Positions 9,843-19,017 of a stretch of 64,000 bases of DNA are shown here, one piece after another (the first letter of the stretch is position 1; every line of letters starts with the position of its first letter). A program made the position numbers and the translations under genes. This stretch comes from Oscillatoria nigro-viridis PCC 7112 (GTDB lineage: Bacteria; Cyanobacteriota; Cyanobacteriia; Cyanobacteriales; Microcoleaceae): NCBI RefSeq assembly GCF_000317475.1, contig NC_019729.1:5036501-5100500 (forward strand), in the 5' to 3' direction. The notes beneath the pieces were generated by a model that saw nothing but the letters and a program-made list of their open reading frames with translations, was not told the DNA's origin and did no database searches.

Positions 9843-11264
9843 ATGAATCAACCAGTGTCTAAAGCGGCTATGCTGAAAGAGCTGATTTTAGGTAATTCTT
9901 TATTTATATGGATGCTAATTGCTATAATCGCCATCGCGACTTTGCTATTATTTCAATTGTCCAGTAGCAAAAAAATAGGTTTGGCTTTAGAAAAAACTTT
10001 TGCTTATTTTTATATTTTCATCTCTCCCTCTCTCACACAACCTCCTTTTAATTACTTGCATCTTACTAATTTGCAAGATACATCTGGCAGTATTTTAAGT
10101 ATGCTACCTTATTTTTTTTACCCGTGGATAGTATTAATTTTGTTTTCTCGGGTCAAAGCTTTTGGTAGCAAGTTTATAGATTTTTTTGCCAAAGTATTGA
10201 TCGTGAATCCTTTCTTTTTACTTTACATATTACTGCCATCACTGTCTACATTATGGTCTCTAGTTCCTGACGTAACGCTAAGAGCAGGCCTAGCTTTTTC
10301 AGCATTTACTGCTTTCGGATTTTACTTAGCCGCGCAATATAAATGGCATGATCTATCTCGTTTTTGGCGGTGGGGATACACGGCACTGGGTTTGGCAAGT
10401 TTTATAATGAAACCACCGGGAGCAGGCGACTTTGTAGGCCTAACGCAAGCTAAAAATTCTCTCGGTGGAGTCCTAGCTTTATGTACGGCATTTTGGTATT
10501 TGCATTATTTTCAAGGAGCTAAAACTCAGAAAGAACGCTGGATTTCTTTGGGAATGATGTTCTTTTCTTTTTACCTGGTGAGAGCTAATAAGTCGGGAGC
10601 GGCTCTAGTGATTACTATCATATTAATAATTGCAGTGTCCTCACTAAACTTTATAAAAAAATTAACTTTTCAGTGGGCATTTACTGCGATTATATGTTTC
10701 CTGGTGGTCAGCATAATTATGACGGTTTTTGTAGTAGACAACCTAGAGGATATTGTTGTAGGTGGGTTAGGCAAGGACTTGACTCTAACTGGGCGGACCG
10801 AATTCTGGCCGCAGTTAATAGCTGCGGCCAATCAGCGTCCCTGGTTTGGCTACGGATACGAGGGATTTTTTCAACAAGATAAGTTAGGCCCCGCTACTCC
10901 TGCTTATTTTATTTATACTTCTAATGGATTTCAACCTAAAAATCCTCACAATGGCGCGATCGGAATATTGTTAGCCTTCGGTTGGCCGGGATTAATCTTA
11001 ATGATGATTTCCCTGCTTCTTAATTTGGCTTACGCAGTCCGGTATTTGAGTCGTAGCAACCTGGAAGACGCGGGAATGCCTATTTGTTTTCTGGTGTCTA
11101 TTATTATGAGCAACATTACAGAAGCTCAGATCGTGGGAATCGCAAATGCTTGGCTGAGTTATGTAATGTTGACAGTTAGACTTGCCATAGACAATGCTAG
11201 TAACACTTCCAACACTAGCAGCAGCAACCCTCAAAGGCCTTCTGTAGCTCGCACTGTCGACTGA
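9843..11264 (+). CDS. O-antigen polymerase/ligase-family membrane protein (Wzy-like)
   Basis: A 473-residue polytopic membrane protein with about ten hydrophobic helices. Its large loop carries the Wzy_C/O-antigen ligase signature: GRTEFWPQLIAAANQRPWFGY, then PHNGAIGILLAFGWPGL with the characteristic His. In a Wzx/Wzy pathway it would polymerise lipid-linked repeat units at the periplasmic face, working with the copolymerase at 5678. ATG 9843 follows an AAAGGAAAG ribosome site. The C-terminal tail is Ser/Asn/Thr-rich and low complexity. It could act as a ligase instead; sequence cannot separate the two. Confidence 0.85.
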   Translation: MNQPVSKAAMLKELILGNSLFIWMLIAIIAIATLLLFQLSSSKKIGLALEKTFAYFYIFISPSLTQPPFNYLHLTNLQDTSGSILSMLPYFFYPWIVLILFSRVKAFGSKFIDFFAKVLIVNPFFLLYILLPSLSTLWSLVPDVTLRAGLAFSAFTAFGFYLAAQYKWHDLSRFWRWGYTALGLASFIMKPPGAGDFVGLTQAKNSLGGVLALCTAFWYLHYFQGAKTQKERWISLGMMFFSFYLVRANKSGAALVITIILIIAVSSLNFIKKLTFQWAFTAIICFLVVSIIMTVFVVDNLEDIVVGGLGKDLTLTGRTEFWPQLIAAANQRPWFGYGYEGFFQQDKLGPATPAYFIYTSNGFQPKNPHNGAIGILLAFGWPGLILMMISLLLNLAYAVRYLSRSNLEDAGMPICFLVSIIMSNITEAQIVGIANAWLSYVMLTVRLAIDNASNTSNTSSSNPQRPSVARTVD

Positions 11265-11640
11265 AGTAAAGTTCCTTGGGCGGATCGAAGATGTGCCAAG
11301 CTGTGCGATAATATCATCTGACCAGTCTGATTTTGCTCGATAGCCAAGCGTTCCACAACCGCCTTTATATTTTCTAAACACTGAAAATCGGCGTTGCTGG
11401 ATTGAGGTATGATAGAGAGCGATCGAGAGTAACAAAAAACATCAACCGAGAATTAAAACCAATGGAATGTCCTGAATGTAAGCTGAAGGGGTGACATGAA
11501 AGCTAAGACGTAGACCTAAAGGGGTGACAACCCGCCCAAAATCCTGACTGGGTAAAGATTCAGCCGAGTTATGGTAAAAAAAGATAGGCAGCAAAATGGT
11601 TACACACTTGCCTATCCCAAAAATAAATGTTACCAACATT
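11265..11640. other. Intergenic region with decayed sequence
   Basis: No intact gene is visible. The phrase AAGGGGTGACA occurs twice at 11485-11530, and CACTTGCAAAA is repeated near 11650-11680. It sits between the polymerase gene and a glycosyltransferase stub beside an IS630 element, so it is probably rearrangement debris. Confidence 0.45.
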
Positions 11641-11787
11641 TTACCTTGCCTCACTTGCAAAAACAACTGACGCACTTGCAAAATCGGGATGCTCCCCATT
11701 TAGACCTTGTAAATCTTCATGTAAACGGTAAGCAGCCCTCGCCACTCCACCACTAATATCCGATGTATTAATCACTAATACTTTCAT
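11641..11787 (-). pseudogene. 5' stub of a GT4 glycosyltransferase gene
   Basis: Reading leftward from ATG 11785-11787, 48 codons begin MKVLVINTSDISGGVARAAY and continue RLHEDLQGL before drifting and stopping at TAA 11641-11643. This matches, nearly position by position, the start of the intact glycosyltransferase at 19018 (MKVVLLNSSDSEGGAARAAY, RLHQGFQGI). The nucleotide-sugar and catalytic parts are missing. It is therefore a truncated paralogue, left about 90 bases from the IS630 end. It is probably not functional. Confidence 0.75.
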
Positions 11788-11877
11788 AATTAAGCATCTA
11801 AATAGGTTATTGGGTAACCGTGAAATCCTTGCAGTCTAAGCGTCCTCGCTTGCTAGAATATACAGTTTAAATGCGTA

Positions 11878-13061
11878 AGCTGTTGTGCCTTTAAATAGGT
11901 ATCATAAAAAAATAGTTTAGTCAATCAATACAAAAATGCCAGCCAAAAACCATCTCAATTCCAAACAAATAGAGAAACTACAGAAAGCCTTAAAAGAGGA
12001 AGAAAAGGCAAATATAATAGAAAGAATTCTGATTTTGTTATTCCTCAATGACGGTAAAACTCAATCTAAAATCGCTGATTTTTTGGGTTGTTCAGTAAAC
12101 AAAGTATCTTATTAGTGTATGAAGGGAGACCCCGACAATCTAGAAAGTCTAATAGATGAAAGAATGAAGGGCAATCACAAAAAAGCTACAGATAAATATA
12201 TAGAGATATTATTAGAAACTATAGAGAAAGATCCTCAAGAATTAGGATATGAATTTGGAAGATGGACAGCGCAGAGATTAGCAACATACTTAGAGGAATC
12301 CACAGGAATAAAATTAAGTGGAGGACAAGTTCGGAGGATATTAAAGCAAAAAAAGTATGTTTACATCTGGGCTAAGTATAGTTGGGAGTCAAAGAGAAAT
12401 CCCGAAAAAAGAACAGCGTTTAAAATAAAGATAGCCGAATATTTAAAAAGAGAAAAAGAATCGCCAGAACGTTTACAGGTATGGTTTTGGGACGAGAGTG
12501 GATTTAGTTTAAGAGTCACCATCAGAAAGAACTGGTGTAAGAAAGGCAGCCGAAAAAAAGTCCGAGGAGACCGAAGGAAAGGCAGAGTTAATATAATGGG
12601 AGGAGTGAGGAATTCGGATAAAAAAAGGTGGGTAGAGTTCCTCAAGAAAGGCAATTCATATAATTTTTATCAAGTGCTAAAACTCTTTTATGAAGAGCTA
12701 ATCAATGAATGGGTATCAACAGGTAATCAAGCCTCATAATTGGCTGAAAAAGGAGCGAAAATAGTGATTGTTCTGGACAATGCTAGTTTTCATAAGAAAG
12801 AAGAGTACCTAAAAATAATTGAAACAGAAATGCCTAATCTTCATTTAGAATTTCTCCCCGAATACAGCCCAGACTATAACTTAATTGAATTAGTATGGCA
12901 TTCGACAAAAGAATATATTGCCAATCGACTCTTTACATCAATTGAAGAGCTAGAGTATTTATTGCATCGCCTCTTAACTGAAGGAGAATTAATAATTAAA
13001 TGGGGTCGCAAAATCAAAAATAAGGGTAATGCTTGTATCACAGTTTAAATGTTCAACAGCT
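11878..13061 (+). mobile_element. IS630-family insertion sequence
   Basis: A 1184-bp element bounded by imperfect terminal inverted repeats, AGCTGTTGTGCCTTTAAAT on the left and TTTAAATGTTCAACAGCT on the right. It is flanked on both sides by TA, the IS630/Tc1 target dinucleotide. It lies between a glycosyltransferase stub and the pyruvyl transferase and encodes one transposase frame broken by two stops. Confidence 0.85.
11936..13048 (+). pseudogene. IS630 transposase with two in-frame stops
   Basis: One continuous frame of about 371 codons from ATG 11936, interrupted by TAG at 12113-12115 and TAA at 12737-12739. The HTH part is KTQSKIADFLGCSVNKVSY. The DDE catalytic motifs are VWFWDESGF, IVIVLDNASFHK and LPEYSPDYNLIELVW, all well preserved. 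The frame is unbroken across both stops, so these are point nonsense mutations rather than programmed frameshifting. The element is probably immobile unless supplied in trans. Confidence 0.85.
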
Positions 13062-13072
13062 TAACAGGTTAG

Positions 13073-14035
13073 CTAATAATTATTGACAGTCGCTAAAAAT
13101 TGCTTTTTCCACTCATTAATGGCTGTTAAAGGGATTTTTACTAAAGTTTCTTCTTTAGCATTAATCCAATTAGCCACACTGTTTAAATCATCTCTTTGTA
13201 CGACTGGCAAATTAGTATCTTTAGAAATTTCTGTAGCGCGATTATCAACTGACAGAATTAAAGTTCTCCTTTTATATTGTAAAGCTCTAATCCCAGCGTG
13301 TAATCGTGTCCCTACATAATCAACCGGATACTGAGACAAAGCCATATCTAAAGCTGATAAGCTAGGATTAAGATAAATTGCTCCCTCGCCACATATATCT
13401 TTCATGTGCTGATAATCTTTGGGCTGTTGCGTCCAGTAATAAATTAACTTATATTCCTGTTTCAGTAATTCCACTAACTGCTTATCTAAACTAGGATTTT
13501 GATTATACTCAGTAAAAGTAACTAATACTGACTCTGCTTTACCTTGAGGAATTTGGACACAATGTTCCTCTGTTAATTTCCACATAGTAGGACAAGCAGT
13601 ATTAATTACATTATTAATCCCGATCAGTTTGAGCTGTTTTTCTGTGTAACTGTCTCTCACTGAGTGCAGATATTTTTTACTTAATAGCCGTTTATACAAA
13701 ATTTTGGTATATAAATTAGGCTGATTTTGGTATTGCCACCATCCCACACCCATTAGCGTAATATCTGTAATAAATAGAGAGTCCATTAAACTGACCTTCC
13801 ATTGATTATACGAGTTCATGTTAGAGGACAATAAATTAGTCCCACCGACAAAAATTAAACTGCTTTTACTCATTAAGCGGTAAGAATCGCTCGATATGAC
13901 ATCATGGGTAGGAAAATTAATAAATAGTCGATCGGGAAACATCTCATATAAAATGCTATTCACTGAATCCATAATGATCTGGTCTCCTAAATTAGAGCTA
14001 CAGATTGAGGTATCCAAGACTGAGATAGTTTTCAT
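13073..14035 (-). CDS. Polysaccharide pyruvyl transferase family protein
   Basis: A 320-residue cytoplasmic enzyme of the CsaB/PS_pyruv_trans family, which transfers pyruvate from phosphoenolpyruvate onto sugar residues as a ketal. Visible marks are the N-terminal SNLGDQIIMDSV, the FVGGTNLL turn, and GTRLHAGIRALQ with LILSVDNRATEI near the end. It would add negative charge to the exopolysaccharide. The stop lies only 12 bases from the IS630 right end, so the insertion spared the gene but may have changed its downstream context. It is co-directional with the glycosyltransferase at 14106. Confidence 0.85.
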   Translation of the reverse strand: MKTISVLDTSICSSNLGDQIIMDSVNSILYEMFPDRLFINFPTHDVISSDSYRLMSKSSLIFVGGTNLLSSNMNSYNQWKVSLMDSLFITDITLMGVGWWQYQNQPNLYTKILYKRLLSKKYLHSVRDSYTEKQLKLIGINNVINTACPTMWKLTEEHCVQIPQGKAESVLVTFTEYNQNPSLDKQLVELLKQEYKLIYYWTQQPKDYQHMKDICGEGAIYLNPSLSALDMALSQYPVDYVGTRLHAGIRALQYKRRTLILSVDNRATEISKDTNLPVVQRDDLNSVANWINAKEETLVKIPLTAINEWKKQFLATVNNY

Positions 14036-14105
14036 AGCCTATTTTTCATTAAGTTGAGTAAGTTGACAGTGACATTTCGTATCATTTCATTAGGATTGGC
14101 AAAAA

Positions 14106-15029
14106 TCATTTGAACCTGAGTTTATCGGGGATTTTTTTTAAGTGTTTGATCGCCTTATTAATCAAACTCTCATGGCTGATAAATAGTTTTTCAAACATTA
14201 ATCGATCGTACTCTCGATCGACCATCAGATTATCATTGATTTCAAGAGGAAACTTTAAATCTAATTGTTTCATTTCTGCTATTTCCTTATTGAGAGTTCC
14301 AGTATGAGTAGCCTCTAACCCAAAACCTAAATTAGCCACCAAATTGACACAAGGCACGATCGACAAGCCCCCTTGAGCCAAGCGAGCAAAACTCCATTGA
14401 AAATCCCACGTATCTACCTTACCCTGAAAAGTATTTTCCAAATCCCGCGCTCTAATTTTATACTGAGCCTCATCAGCCAGTATAGCTTTAATTTTTGCTT
14501 TCACGTCAGGATTGATCCAAGCCTGCATATTAATATCATAAAATTGCCATGCCCTCTGCCAAGAAGCCCAGCCCCAAATACCTCCATAATAAGAGAAATG
14601 ATAACTTTGCCGATCTAATTTCCATTCCTCCAAATAATTAGTCCCACTAATCATCATTACCCTGGGTTCATTTCTATATAAATCCAACATTTCTTCACAA
14701 AAATGAAAAAAAGATGGATTTGGCAAGCAATCATCTTCCACAATAATTGCTTCTTCTACTGTATTAAATACCCAATCTAACCCACTAGCTACCCTGTGCT
14801 TACAGCCCATATTAGCCTCAGCATAATTTTTATAAACTTGACAATCCCAGTCCACTTTTTCAATTATGGCTCTTACCTCAGCACATTTTTCAGCTTCCTC
14901 TGGCTTATCAGAGCGTGGTCCATCAACCACAAGTAGAAGTTTGGGCGGTTTAACTTCCCGAATCGCTGCAAATACCCTCTCTGTTGTATGAGGGCGATTA
15001 AATCCAAAAAAAGCCACAGGTGTTTTCAT
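14106..15029 (-). CDS. GT-A type glycosyltransferase (GNT-I-like)
   Basis: A 307-residue GT-A fold enzyme: a nucleotide-binding start VAFFGFNRPHTTERVF, strand LLLVVDGPRSD, and the metal-binding DxD-like motif in IIVEDDCLPNPSFFHF. GGIWGWASWQRAWQFYD forms the acceptor-side block. It is clearly paralogous to the gene at 18052, which has the same motif order (EAIILEDDCLPHPTFF, WSWASWRRAWQHYD). Such genes occur in cyanobacterial exopolysaccharide clusters. Donor and acceptor cannot be assigned. It probably shares a transcript with the pyruvyl transferase 70 bases downstream. Confidence 0.85.
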   Translation of the reverse strand: MKTPVAFFGFNRPHTTERVFAAIREVKPPKLLLVVDGPRSDKPEEAEKCAEVRAIIEKVDWDCQVYKNYAEANMGCKHRVASGLDWVFNTVEEAIIVEDDCLPNPSFFHFCEEMLDLYRNEPRVMMISGTNYLEEWKLDRQSYHFSYYGGIWGWASWQRAWQFYDINMQAWINPDVKAKIKAILADEAQYKIRARDLENTFQGKVDTWDFQWSFARLAQGGLSIVPCVNLVANLGFGLEATHTGTLNKEIAEMKQLDLKFPLEINDNLMVDREYDRLMFEKLFISHESLINKAIKHLKKIPDKLRFK

Positions 15030-15474
15030 ATATTAAACTCCAACTTATCATCCTTTTTGTTTTCACTACGCCTAGACTGCTTGCTCAACATTTACCAAGT
15101 TTGGCTCTCAGTAGTTCTATTCTGCCTTTTAATCCTGCTTTAGCATAGTGGATCATACCCAGTAAACTAGGGATTATACTTTCACCTTTGGATTTGTAGG
15201 GATAGGAGTTAGGTTAAACCCTACCTACAAATCTCATCAGTTGTTCTAGCAAATGAGCTAACCTAAGCGAGTAATAATACTCATTTAGGTTAAACGAATC
15301 GTAGGGTATTTGAAATTTTAGAATACATAGTGATAAAAGTTGTAGTTAGGGTGATTGGTATAAATCCTGCATAAGTGCTAATCTTTATGATATACTATAA
15401 ATCATTACTACTTTGGCTAGATTGCAAAAAGTTCAAAAAATGTATTATTTTTTGGTAAAATTTTTAAATTGCCG
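15030..15474. other. Divergent intergenic region with inverted repeat
   Basis: This gap separates the minus-strand glycosyltransferase from the plus-strand flippase. It holds an inverted repeat at 15191-15233 (GATTTGTAGG...AGG paired with CCTACCTACAAATC). A TATACTATAAAT stretch at 15391-15402 could serve as a -10 region for the flippase, but no clear -35 is seen. No coding signal. Confidence 0.5.
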
Positions 15475-16812
15475 ATGTTAGACAAGTTGGCTGGTATAGG
15501 TCAAAAGCTTGGTCCGGGTCTGCGCCAGGTACTCAGCAACATAGCTTGGCTGTTCACTGACCAAATCTTGCAGATGGGTCTAGGTCTGGTTGTAGGCCTT
15601 TGGGTGGCTCGCTATCTTGGTCCCACACAATTTGGATTGCTCAACTACGCGATCGCCTTTGTGTCGCTGTTTAGTTCGGTAGCAACTATGGGCTTGGGTA
15701 CTCTGGTAGTGAGGAATATCGCTCGCGACCCTGAATGCAAAAATGAAACCCTGGGAACTGCCTTCGGACTGCAATTTACTGGTGGCTGCATCACTTTGGT
15801 GTTAACTGTCACCGTGATTGCGCTACTCAAGCCCAACGACACTCTGACTCGGTGGCTGGTAGGTATCATCGCAGCAGGAACTATATTTAATGCTTTTGAG
15901 GCTATAAATTTTTGGTTTCAGTCCCAAATCCAGTCTAAATATACAGTGTTGGCTAAAAATTCGGTATGTTTTTTAGTTGCTGCTGTCAGAATTGGGTTAG
16001 TGACAATTAAAGCCCCCCTGCTTGCCTTCGCCTGGGTTCGATTGGCAGAGGTAGCATTGGTAGGAATGGCTTATGTATATTTTTATAAGCTTACTGGCAA
16101 TAAAATTAAGGATTGGCAATTCAGTTGGGATCGGTCTAAGGAACTGCTATCAGAGAGTTGGCCGATAATTTTATCGGGATTGGCAATTTATCTGTACTCA
16201 AAAACCGATCAGATCATGCTCGGTGCGATGAATAAAAATGCTGAACTGGGCTATTATGCTGCCGCTGTTAAAATTTCTGAAATCTGCGATTTCTTGCCGA
16301 TGATTTTATCAAGCTCTATTTTTCCCAAACTAGCGAATTTGAGAAAGACAAATTATGAAGAATATCTAAATAAATTTCAAATTTACTCGGATATTATGAT
16401 ATTTTTATGGTTGGGAGTGGCCATACCGATATCATTACTTTCTCCATGGATAGTGCATCTGCTTTACGGTGAAAACTATGCGAAGTCAGCAGCGGTACTC
16501 TCACTATATGTTTGGGCCCAATTTGGCAGTAACTTTGGAGTAGCACGGAGTACATATTTGAACATAGAAGCTCAGTTGCGCTACGGTCTTTACTTGACTG
16601 TAGTCGGCTCTATTTTTAATGTAGCGTTGAACTTTTGGCTGATTCCAAAGTATGGAGCTTTTGGAGCAACAATGGCTACTCTGATAACTTATTTTTACGT
16701 GATTATATTAGTCAATTTCCTGATTAAGGAATTGCGCCCCTTCGCAAATTTCATCTGGCGATCCCTTAACTTATACAAGGCAGCTTGTAGAATCAGAGGA
16801 TTAGTAAAGTGA
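15475..16812 (+). CDS. Polysaccharide flippase (Wzx-like, MATE/MVF superfamily)
   Basis: A 445-residue membrane protein with about twelve to fourteen hydrophobic helices and the typical start of the family (NIAWLFTDQILQMGLGLVVG, then VARYLGPTQFGLLNYAIAFV). It would move undecaprenyl-linked repeat units across the inner membrane for the Wzy-like polymerase at 9843. ATG 15475 is preferred over the TTG six bases upstream. Its stop overlaps the next start in GTGA (16809-16812), so the two are translationally coupled. Confidence 0.9.
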   Translation: MLDKLAGIGQKLGPGLRQVLSNIAWLFTDQILQMGLGLVVGLWVARYLGPTQFGLLNYAIAFVSLFSSVATMGLGTLVVRNIARDPECKNETLGTAFGLQFTGGCITLVLTVTVIALLKPNDTLTRWLVGIIAAGTIFNAFEAINFWFQSQIQSKYTVLAKNSVCFLVAAVRIGLVTIKAPLLAFAWVRLAEVALVGMAYVYFYKLTGNKIKDWQFSWDRSKELLSESWPIILSGLAIYLYSKTDQIMLGAMNKNAELGYYAAAVKISEICDFLPMILSSSIFPKLANLRKTNYEEYLNKFQIYSDIMIFLWLGVAIPISLLSPWIVHLLYGENYAKSAAVLSLYVWAQFGSNFGVARSTYLNIEAQLRYGLYLTVVGSIFNVALNFWLIPKYGAFGATMATLITYFYVIILVNFLIKELRPFANFIWRSLNLYKAACRIRGLVK

Positions 16813-18032
16813 TTCAAATTAAACCTAAAATCGAACAGCGCTCCAATTGCCCCTATTGCGGGACGCAACTCAATCCCAAAAATATTTTGTGGCAAGGGAT
16901 ACATATTCTTCTGGACTGTAAGTGCGGGGGATGTGGCAGCGAAATAATCGACGAGTTGAGAGTAGGTCATGGAGTCACAAACTCTGTCCAAGTTGATACA
17001 AACAAAGGTGAAGTTTTTGCAAAAGTTGCTAACACAAAAGAATGGCTAGGCAAACCATTACTCAATTCGCTCCAAAATCCTCAACCAGATAAACTTGAGA
17101 TTGTAAAAGAGATTTTTAAACCCTGCAAGCGGGTAATTATATTAAACTGTATCGATCATCTTTATGGTCACTCTCTGCTCAAGTTGCTAAATGCACAAAG
17201 GCACTTAGAATGCAACTCAGACTGCGGGTTAGTTGTGATAGTTCCTAAATTTCTAAGGTGGATGGTTCCTGATGAAGTTGCAGAAGTCTGGACAGTACCT
17301 ATTTCTTTAAAAAATGGTCAAACTTACTATCCTAGCTTCGCCGAGTTTGTTGAGGAAGAAACTAAACGCTTTGATGAAATTTATGTCAGTGAAGCCCATT
17401 CTCATCCTAGTCAGTTTGACATCACGCGGTTTACTAGAGTTCCCAAACACAAATTTAATGAACCAGAAACAGAAACAAGAATTACTTTTATTTGGCGGGA
17501 AGATCGTTTATTAGTTAACAGTGGGCTGTTCCGAGTTCTGAAAAAGCTAAATCAACGAGAAAGGGCATTGCCATTGCAAAATTTTAAAATTCAGCAGTTA
17601 TTTGAGAAAATCAGGTTGCAATTACCAGAAGCAAAATTTGCAGTAGCTGGTTTGGGGACAAAAACTAATTTCCCAGAATGGATTGAAGATTACAGAGTGG
17701 ATAGTTTTAATGAAAAAGTTGAAAAGGAAATATGCCGTGTTTATTCACAAAGCCGCTTAGTAATTGGTCTTCACGGCTCTAATATGTTGCTACCTTCGGC
17801 TCATGCTGGTATGACAATTGATTTGATAGATGAGCGTTGGGGGAACTTTGCCCAAGATATTTTATACCAAGAAAGTGACCCGAGAATGGCTAGTTTTCGC
17901 TATAGATTTTTGCCCTATCAGACTAGCAATGATACACTGGCATTCATAGCGGCTGTGATGCTTCAGAAGTGGTTTAAATTTAAATCGCAGATGACTGCCG
18001 ATCTTGTTAATTCAGATGTTGAAGACTACTAA
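16809..18032 (+). CDS. Zinc-ribbon protein with GT61-like C-terminal domain
   Basis: A 407-residue protein starting at GTG 16809, overlapping the flippase stop. The N-terminus holds a compact metal-binding knuckle pair (CPYCGTQLNPKN near 15-18 and CKCGGCG near 38-43). The C-terminal half resembles GT61/DUF563 glycosyltransferases: RLVIGLHGSNMLLPSAHAG followed by a conserved acidic stretch (IDLIDERWG). A zinc ribbon in front of such a domain is unusual to me. It is likely cytoplasmic and part of repeat-unit assembly. The glycosyltransferase reading is inferred from the His-Gly-Ser/Ala motif and context. Confidence 0.65.
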   Translation: MIQIKPKIEQRSNCPYCGTQLNPKNILWQGIHILLDCKCGGCGSEIIDELRVGHGVTNSVQVDTNKGEVFAKVANTKEWLGKPLLNSLQNPQPDKLEIVKEIFKPCKRVIILNCIDHLYGHSLLKLLNAQRHLECNSDCGLVVIVPKFLRWMVPDEVAEVWTVPISLKNGQTYYPSFAEFVEEETKRFDEIYVSEAHSHPSQFDITRFTRVPKHKFNEPETETRITFIWREDRLLVNSGLFRVLKKLNQRERALPLQNFKIQQLFEKIRLQLPEAKFAVAGLGTKTNFPEWIEDYRVDSFNEKVEKEICRVYSQSRLVIGLHGSNMLLPSAHAGMTIDLIDERWGNFAQDILYQESDPRMASFRYRFLPYQTSNDTLAFIAAVMLQKWFKFKSQMTADLVNSDVEDY

Positions 18033-18051
18033 AAAAAGTAGAGTCGAAGAA

Positions 18052-18993
18052 ATGTTCAATTACCAAATCCAAACACCCGTCGCTTTTATCATCTTCAAAC
18101 GTCCAGATACAACGGCTAGAGTATTTGAGGCAATTCGTCAGGCAAAACCTCCCAAATTGCTAGTAATTGCTGACGGCCCACGTCCAGATAGGGCTGGAGA
18201 AGATCGAGAATGTGCTGCGGCTAGAGCTATTATTGACCAAGTAGATTGGGACTGCGAAGTTTTGAAGAATTACGCAGACGTAAATCTCGGTTGTCGCCTG
18301 CGGGTTTCTAGCGGTATGAATTGGGTGTTCGATCAAGTTGAAGAGGCAATTATTCTTGAGGATGACTGTCTCCCTCATCCTACTTTTTTCCGCTTCGCTG
18401 AAGAATTGCTGGAGCGTTACCGAGACGCTCGGCGGATTCTGTCAATCTCTGGTCAAAATGTTCAGTTTGGGCGAAAAAGAACTGATTATAGTTACTACTT
18501 TTCTCGCTATAATCACTGCTGGAGCTGGGCGAGTTGGAGGCGAGCTTGGCAGCATTATGATTTAGATATGAAGTTGTGGCCGGAAATTCGGGATGGTAAT
18601 TTTTTGATGGATGTACTGGGAGACTCCCATGCTGTAAAAGTTTGGACAAATACTTTTCAGCTTTGTTATGAAAAAAAATTACAGAGTTGGGCTTTTCAGT
18701 GGACATTTGCTAGTTTTATTCAAAATGGTATGAATATTCTTGCAAATGTCAATTTAGCTTCTAATATCGGACATGGTGTAGGGGGAACTAATACGGAGGA
18801 TGTCAACAGTCCTTATAGTAATATGCCTGTAGAAGCTATAATATTTCCGATGAAACACCCAGCCTTTGCCATCCGGGATGTGCAAGCAGATAATTTTACT
18901 GAAAACACTTTATATGATTACGATCCGCCCTTGCTAAGGAAGGTGCAAAAAAAAGTCAATAAAATTTTTAAAAAATCAGGCAAAGTCAGCTAG
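18052..18993 (+). CDS. GT-A type glycosyltransferase, paralogue of 14106
   Basis: A 313-residue enzyme with the same architecture as the gene at 14106: TPVAFIIFKRPDTTARVFEA, LLVIADGPRPDRAGED, and the DxD-like EEAIILEDDCLPHP. CWSWASWRRAWQHYDLDM and a Trp-rich acceptor block follow. The C-terminal tail is Lys-rich. ATG 18052 is chosen because homology begins directly after it; an in-frame TTG at 18004 would overlap the previous gene. It lies 19 bases after the zinc-ribbon gene and 24 before the next glycosyltransferase, so it is part of one plus-strand operon. Confidence 0.85.
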   Translation: MFNYQIQTPVAFIIFKRPDTTARVFEAIRQAKPPKLLVIADGPRPDRAGEDRECAAARAIIDQVDWDCEVLKNYADVNLGCRLRVSSGMNWVFDQVEEAIILEDDCLPHPTFFRFAEELLERYRDARRILSISGQNVQFGRKRTDYSYYFSRYNHCWSWASWRRAWQHYDLDMKLWPEIRDGNFLMDVLGDSHAVKVWTNTFQLCYEKKLQSWAFQWTFASFIQNGMNILANVNLASNIGHGVGGTNTEDVNSPYSNMPVEAIIFPMKHPAFAIRDVQADNFTENTLYDYDPPLLRKVQKKVNKIFKKSGKVS

Positions 18994-19017
18994 AAATTTA
19001 GAGAAAAGGCAGGGGAA

